Source: Vicinamibacteria bacterium (GTDB taxonomy: Bacteria > Acidobacteriota > Vicinamibacteria > Vicinamibacterales > 2-12-FULL-66-21). From it: a stretch of DNA of 10,989 nucleotides. Below the pieces are notes generated by a model. The model worked only from the letters and a program-made list of their open reading frames with translations. It was not told the origin of the DNA and made no database searches. Below, piece by piece: positions 7,795 through 10,989 of this stretch (positions within the stretch are counted from its first letter, which is position 1; each line of letters starts with the position of its first letter). Where the stretch lies: the NCBI GenBank assembly GCA_025937075.1, contig JAICSD010000108.1:1-10989 (forward strand), given 5' to 3'. The translations under genes and the position numbers were made by a program.

Positions 7795-8990
7795 TGATGA
7801 AGCAGATTGCCGCCACGTGTGCGCTGCTCGTTTGCGTTGCGGCGCCGGTCGCCGCTCAGCAGACGCCCAGCGACGTGATCTCGTTTCTGGTGACGAATCA
7901 ATCCGTGGAGACCGGAGATTTCCAGAAGGACAAGGCGGCGGCGGAAGCAACGAGGGACACGATTACCCGCGCGCTCCTCGTGAACCTGGCGAGCGTGCCC
8001 ATCGCCACGTCCTCCAGCGGATTCGTGTATCGCCTCGATCCCGAGTTGGGGACGATGGGACGCGTGAGCGACAGCTTCGGGACATTCTTCATCGAACGCG
8101 CCTCGACGAGCGGGCGTGGCCGCATATCGGTCGGCGCTTCCGGCAGCACGACGGCGTACGACCGGCTCGATGGCCTCAACCTGCGTGATGGAACCCTCAT
8201 CACGACCGCGAACAAGTTCAGCGACGAGGCCGGGCCGTTCGACACGGAGGCGCTGACCCTGAAGGTCCGCACCAGCACGCTCACGATCTTCGGCAGCGTC
8301 GGCGTGACGGATCACTTCGAGATTGGCGGCGCCGTGCCGCTCGTCCAGCTTCACCTGGAAGGTTCGCGAATGAACGCGTATACCGCGTGCCGCGCGCCGG
8401 GCGACTGTCAGCCTCCGCAGCAGGTCGTGCAGGCGAGCGGCAGCGCCGACGCGAGCGGAATGGCCGACACGGCCGTGCGCGCGAAGTACACGCTCGTCAG
8501 CGCGCCGGGCGCGGGGTTCGCGGTCGCGGGGGAGCTGCGCCTTCCAACCGGCGACAAGGCGAGCCTGCTGGGCGCGGGCAAGGCTGCCGTCCGCGTGATG
8601 GCGATCGGATCCGTCGAAAGCGCACGCGTCGGATTCCACGCGAACGCCGCGATGGTGAGCGGCGGCATTTCCGACGAACTGGATGGCGGAGGCGCTCTGA
8701 CCGTCGCGATCTCGCCGCGCGTCACCGCAACTGGCGAACTGCTGATGCGCCGCCTTTCGGACCTGCACGAAGTGATTGCCGTCTCAGCCCCTCACCCGAC
8801 GAAAGCGGACGTCGATACGCTGCGCCTCGTACCGGGTGACAAGGTCACCCTTCTGTCGAGCATCGTGTCCGGGATCAAATGGAACGTGCACTCGACGATG
8901 GTGCTGACGGGACAGGTGCACTGGCGGCTTGGCAATGGCGGGCTGACGGCGCCCATCACGCCAACGGTTGCTCTCGATTACTTGTTCTGA
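7791..8990 (+). CDS. Outer-membrane beta-barrel protein, phenol-degradation MetA/transporter-like family
   Basis: About 397-399 residues. A Sec signal peptide (KQIAATCALLVCVAAPVAAQ) is probably cut after AAQ near residue 23. The mature protein is rich in alternating polar/hydrophobic strands and ends in VALDYLF, the C-terminal aromatic signature recognised by the BAM machinery. The segments LASVPIATSSSGFVYRL, SDSFGTFFIERA and LPTGDKASLLGAGKA match the style of the MetA-like/'transporter' barrel family common in Gram-negative soil bacteria. No substrate can be named. The start is ATGATGATGAAG: three in-frame ATGs at 7791, 7794 and 7797. The weak ribosome-binding sequence GAGAAG at 7783-7788 has ideal spacing (8 nt) to the third ATG, so 7797 may be the true start. 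It overlaps the stop of the BACON lipoprotein gene, and its own stop overlaps the stop of the convergent gene by 13 bp. Confidence 0.82.
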   Translation: MMMKQIAATCALLVCVAAPVAAQQTPSDVISFLVTNQSVETGDFQKDKAAAEATRDTITRALLVNLASVPIATSSSGFVYRLDPELGTMGRVSDSFGTFFIERASTSGRGRISVGASGSTTAYDRLDGLNLRDGTLITTANKFSDEAGPFDTEALTLKVRTSTLTIFGSVGVTDHFEIGGAVPLVQLHLEGSRMNAYTACRAPGDCQPPQQVVQASGSADASGMADTAVRAKYTLVSAPGAGFAVAGELRLPTGDKASLLGAGKAAVRVMAIGSVESARVGFHANAAMVSGGISDELDGGGALTVAISPRVTATGELLMRRLSDLHEVIAVSAPHPTKADVDTLRLVPGDKVTLLSSIVSGIKWNVHSTMVLTGQVHWRLGNGGLTAPITPTVALDYLF

Positions 8991-10171
8991 GGCTGTTGCA
9001 CGCGCGCGCTGACGATCTGCCAGTCGGTGCCGGCTTTCGCGAGCTGGAACGTCCAGTTGCGCGGCTCGGTCCGCGAGTTGCCGTTGCCGATCTTCGGCGC
9101 CCATGTCGCGGAGCCGGCGCAGATCGCGCGTGCGGTGATCCCGTGGACATCGACATCGCAGCGTTCCAACGATACCTGTTGTGAAGCCAGCCCATCGAAG
9201 GCCCGCGACAGCGCCGATCGGTTTACGGCGGGCCAGACTTCCTGCGCGGCGGAGGCATCCAGCCGGCTGTACGCCTCCGCATAGCGATCCAGAATCCCGC
9301 GCACTGCCGCATCATCCGACGGGCGAACGGAAACCGGATCAGGATTCGTGTGCTCGAGCTTCGGCGGCAGCGCGTTCAAGTCCGGAAGCGGCGTCGGCGT
9401 TACGTTGCGTGCTTCGACGGGAACGTCGCGTCTCGGCTGCGAAGTCAACGGCGGCGGCTCGAGCGGTCCCGTCGACTGTGCCACCGGAACATCGATACCG
9501 CTCGTCGCGGCCGGCAGCGGATGCGGCGACGGTACATCGCTCGCCTCGGGCCGCGGCTGACTGGGTTCGAGGGTGGGCGGCTGCACGTCTGGCTGCCGTT
9601 CGCGCGCCGGCAGCGATTCCACCATCGTTGCTTCGACGGTCTCGACCTGAACGTCCGCCGAGTCGCCGAGCACTGGAGCACTGACGGGCGCCGCGGCGGC
9701 GGCGGCGCTCGGCTCATTGGCCGCCACAACGGCGGCCGCTGCCGATTGCGCCGCCGCGTCGTCCTGTTGAGGTGAACGGTACAACCAGTACGTTCCCGCG
9801 CCTGTGGCGGCCATCATCAACGCCGCCGCCGCGATCAGCAGTCCATGGATTCGGCGTTCGGCAACCGGAGCCTCGAGCACTGGCACCGCTCCTGGATCCG
9901 GCAGCATCAGTTCCGGCTCGATGGCCGTGATCTCGATTGACGGAGTTGCGATGAGTGCGGCGGCGGCTGGAGGTGTTCTCGTTTGGGCCAGCTTCGCTTC
10001 GAGTGCCGCAATTTGAGGCAGCGCCGGATCGAGGAGTCGCGCTTCCGTGAGCGCGTCGCTCACCTCGTCGGTATCGCCATTCGCAAGCGCATTCTCTGCG
10101 CGCACGATCAAGCGGTCGAGGCGACGCCTGCGCATGCGCACTTCAAAGCTCTGCCACTCTCCGCTGTTCAC
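8978..10171 (-). CDS. Single-pass membrane protein: helical N-terminus, Pro/Ala linker, NTF2/SnoaL-like C-terminal domain
   Basis: About 397 residues if started at GTG 10169-10171. N-terminal region about 10-62 is a TPR-like helical pair (RLDRLIVRAENALANGDTD, LTEARLLDPALPQIAALEAKL), expected in the cytosol. A single transmembrane helix at about 109-131 (GLLIAAAALMMAATGAGTYW) follows. Then comes a long Ala- and Pro-rich, probably disordered, linker. The final 110 residues (VRGILDRYAEAYSRLDA ... AFDGLASQQVSL ... ARAICAGSATW ... WTFQLAKAGTDWQIVSARV) look like an NTF2/SnoaL-like alpha+beta cone, likely periplasmic. I recognise this C-terminal domain as one that also occurs at the end of some kinase proteins in related bacteria (recollection, not verified). 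The frame stays open to 10291, but that extension is Arg/Cys-rich and contains the palindrome at 10268-10287, so I rejected it. ATG at 10133-10135 is a second alternative. No clear Shine-Dalgarno sequence decides. Confidence 0.75.
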   Translation of the reverse strand: MNSGEWQSFEVRMRRRRLDRLIVRAENALANGDTDEVSDALTEARLLDPALPQIAALEAKLAQTRTPPAAAALIATPSIEITAIEPELMLPDPGAVPVLEAPVAERRIHGLLIAAAALMMAATGAGTYWLYRSPQQDDAAAQSAAAAVVAANEPSAAAAAAPVSAPVLGDSADVQVETVEATMVESLPARERQPDVQPPTLEPSQPRPEASDVPSPHPLPAATSGIDVPVAQSTGPLEPPPLTSQPRRDVPVEARNVTPTPLPDLNALPPKLEHTNPDPVSVRPSDDAAVRGILDRYAEAYSRLDASAAQEVWPAVNRSALSRAFDGLASQQVSLERCDVDVHGITARAICAGSATWAPKIGNGNSRTEPRNWTFQLAKAGTDWQIVSARVQQPQNK

Positions 10172-10267
10172 GTACGGAGCGGGACGAACCTGCTGGCGCG
10201 GGTCTTCCACGGTCAGCCCAGCTTGCAAAATGCGGACCCGCGTTCCGCGCGCGCATCTCGTATCTCT

Positions 10268-10287
10268 CGCGCATCTAAAGATGCGCG
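10268..10287. repeat. Perfect 9-bp inverted repeat (possible REP-like element or operator)
   Basis: CGCGCATCT at 10268-10276 and AGATGCGCG at 10279-10287 are perfect reverse complements around a two-base centre. A third copy, CGCGCATCT, stands at 10250-10258 in direct orientation, 18 bp away. Further right, 10279-10294 and 10295-10311 are imperfect copies of AGATGCGCGCCACTGA, the second reaching into the stop region of the membrane-protein gene. The cluster lies in the 132-bp gap after that gene. It could be an interspersed palindromic repeat, a transcription-factor operator for the gene at 8978-10171, or a terminator-like hairpin (no T-run). Confidence 0.7.
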
Positions 10288-10303
10288 CCACTGAAGATGG
10301 GCG

Positions 10304-10696
10304 CTACATGACCACGGGTCGCGAGGTAAAGAGCGGTTCAGTTTCCTTGTTCAACAACACCCAGAGTCCGTACACGCCTACCGCGGTGCCGAACGGGATG
10401 TGAATGAGATGAATTGCCGAGAGGACGATGCCGAGGATCCGGGCCCACGGGCGATGCTTCAACAGGCCGATGCCGGTGACGAGACCAGGCACCGACAACA
10501 TCAGGAGAAAGATGACCAGCGCGGTACCCGCGATGCCGATGACCGGCAGCGCGATCGCGGCGTCGTGCGCATCTGCCGTAGCGCCGACGATCCCGGTCGC
10601 GAGACCGAAGGCGAGCATCATGAACACGGCCACGACGATGCCGAGCGCGCTCAGCACGATGTACAACACGCCGAGCACTTTGACGTGAGTGTCCAT
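10304..10696 (-). CDS. Small hypothetical four-helix membrane protein
   Basis: 130 residues, strongly hydrophobic, without signal cleavage. Helices lie at about 8-37, 48-78 (perhaps two short ones), 85-99 and 101-116, with small loops. Notable segments are MDTHVKVLGVLYIVLSAL at the N-terminus, LLKHRPWARILGIVLS in the loop before helix three, and PFGTAVGVYGLWVLL near the end. I recognise the overall pattern (short N-terminus, RPWAR motif, GTxxGxYGLWVLL) as a family of unnamed bacterial membrane proteins, but I cannot give a function. The start is ATG 10694-10696 and the stop TAG at 10304-10306. No good ribosome-binding site is seen; the six bases CTAAAG precede the ATG. Flanking repeats on both sides are described elsewhere. 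Confidence 0.85.
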   Translation of the reverse strand: MDTHVKVLGVLYIVLSALGIVVAVFMMLAFGLATGIVGATADAHDAAIALPVIGIAGTALVIFLLMLSVPGLVTGIGLLKHRPWARILGIVLSAIHLIHIPFGTAVGVYGLWVLLNKETEPLFTSRPVVM

Positions 10697-10756
10697 CTTT
10701 AGAACGGGGGCGCGCGCGTGCGCGCTCCACTATGGTCCTGCTCGTCCTCAGGCGCG
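10697..10756. other. Intergenic gap with GC-alternating hairpin
   Basis: A 60-bp gap between two minus-strand genes. A 16-bp alternating purine-pyrimidine run at 10710-10725 forms a perfect 6-bp hairpin, GCGCGC GCGT GCGCGC. Next to it on the minus strand is AGTGGAGCGCGCA, and the 10694-10703 word CATCTTTAGA shares its last nine bases with the core of the palindrome near 10268. The hairpin may separate transcripts of the two genes, but no T-run is present. Confidence 0.45.
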
Positions 10757-10989
10757 CTATTCGCCGTCCTCGGTCTCGTCTTCGTCCTTGTGCGTCGCGA
10801 CGTTGTCGGGGTCGACGTCCTCTTTATGCGTCGCGACGTTGTCGATGTCGACGTCGTCGTCCTGCGCGCGCCAGTCCTCATCTGCATCGTAGAGGCGGCC
10901 GACGGGACGCTCTTTGATTGGCCCGCGTGGTCCGCGATCGCTGCGGTCCTTGTGCGGCTTCCGCTTGTGTTTGGGCGGGGCGTCCGGTC
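10757..10989 (-). CDS. Hypothetical protein, C-terminal part with basic region and duplicated acidic motif (5' end outside window)
   Basis: The minus frame is open from the right edge to TAG at 10757-10759, giving 76 visible residues. The first third is basic (PPKHKRKPHKDRSDRGPRG), followed by IKERPVGRLYDADEDW, and then an acidic tail in which DVDIDNVATHKE is followed directly by DVDPDNVATHKD and ends DEDETEDGE. Nothing downstream of the basic region looks like a known fold, and I do not recognise a family. The third-codon-position bias toward G/C and the strict amino-acid-level periodicity support real coding. It may be the disordered tail of a longer, possibly nucleic-acid-binding, protein (guess from the basic patch). 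It precedes the small membrane-protein gene by 60 bp on the same strand. Confidence 0.7.
   Translation of the reverse strand, partial: PDAPPKHKRKPHKDRSDRGPRGPIKERPVGRLYDADEDWRAQDDDVDIDNVATHKEDVDPDNVATHKDEDETEDGE
10784..10855 (-). repeat. 36-bp tandem duplication encoding the 12-residue acidic repeat
   Basis: Units 10784-10819 and 10820-10855 match at 31 of 36 bases and encode DVDPDNVATHKD and DVDIDNVATHKE. Each carries the 10-bp palindrome CGTCGCGACG. The duplication keeps the frame and lies in the acidic tail of the cut-off gene at the right edge. Confidence 0.85.

Noticed and set aside
10172..10291. 40-residue N-terminal extension of the single-pass protein
   Set aside because: Arg/Cys-rich and contains the palindrome cluster; unlike the rest of the protein. 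Start remains uncertain, however.
10784..10855. CRISPR-like repeats
   Set aside because: Two adjacent coding copies without spacers; explained by protein-level duplication.
10699..10887. Arg/Thr-rich minus-strand frame starting at an ATG
   Set aside because: It is an out-of-frame reading of the same repeat; the overlapping frame with the acidic repeat has better composition and periodicity.

Overview
The window is GC-rich (apart from a few short AT-rich spots) and densely packed with genes. It reads like a chromosomal stretch of a Gram-negative soil-type bacterium. My best guess is Acidobacteriota, perhaps Vicinamibacteria-like. That is inference from gene style: a Ser/Thr kinase fused to an AAA ATPase and a helical-repeat tail, a BACON-domain lipoprotein with a Pro-Thr linker, an outer-membrane barrel ending in Phe, and a Lys/Arg-poor Ala/Pro-rich single-pass protein with an NTF2-like tail. 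Myxococcota or Gemmatimonadota cannot be excluded. I see no tRNA, rRNA, CRISPR array, insertion sequence, phage gene or plasmid gene.

Layout from left to right: (1) the 3' part of a YjbQ/UPF0047-family gene on the plus strand; (2) a convergent gap of about 108 bp with no clear terminator; (3) three minus-strand genes, which in transcription order are a secreted endonuclease/exonuclease/phosphatase-fold lipoprotein, an 11-nt gap, an ArnT/PMT-type family 39 glycosyltransferase, a 52-bp gap holding a perfect TATAAT, and the large kinase-ATPase-repeat protein; (4) a very short (42 bp) divergent gap; (5) a plus-strand pair overlapping by a few bases, a BACON-domain lipoprotein and an outer-membrane beta-barrel; (6) a minus-strand series, which in transcription order is a cut-off gene with a basic region and an acidic repeat tail, a small four-helix membrane protein, and a single-pass protein with a helical N-terminus and an NTF2-like C-terminus. 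The last of these runs tail-to-tail into the barrel gene, with stop codons overlapping by 13 bp.

Working together (inference): most products belong to the cell envelope. The glycosyltransferase and the EEP-fold lipoprotein form a likely two-gene operon acting at or outside the inner membrane. The BACON lipoprotein and the barrel form a translationally coupled pair likely exposed in the periplasm or outer membrane. The kinase is a cytosolic signalling hub; its short start, preceded by a consensus -10 box, suggests a (near-)leaderless mRNA.

I did not find a clear new defence or biosynthetic system. The least explained items are: the inverted and direct repeats on both sides of the small membrane-protein gene; the right-edge gene with a 12-residue duplicated acidic motif, visible only as an open frame without a start; and the coupled BACON-barrel pair. 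Several long open frames antisense to the real genes are composition artefacts.
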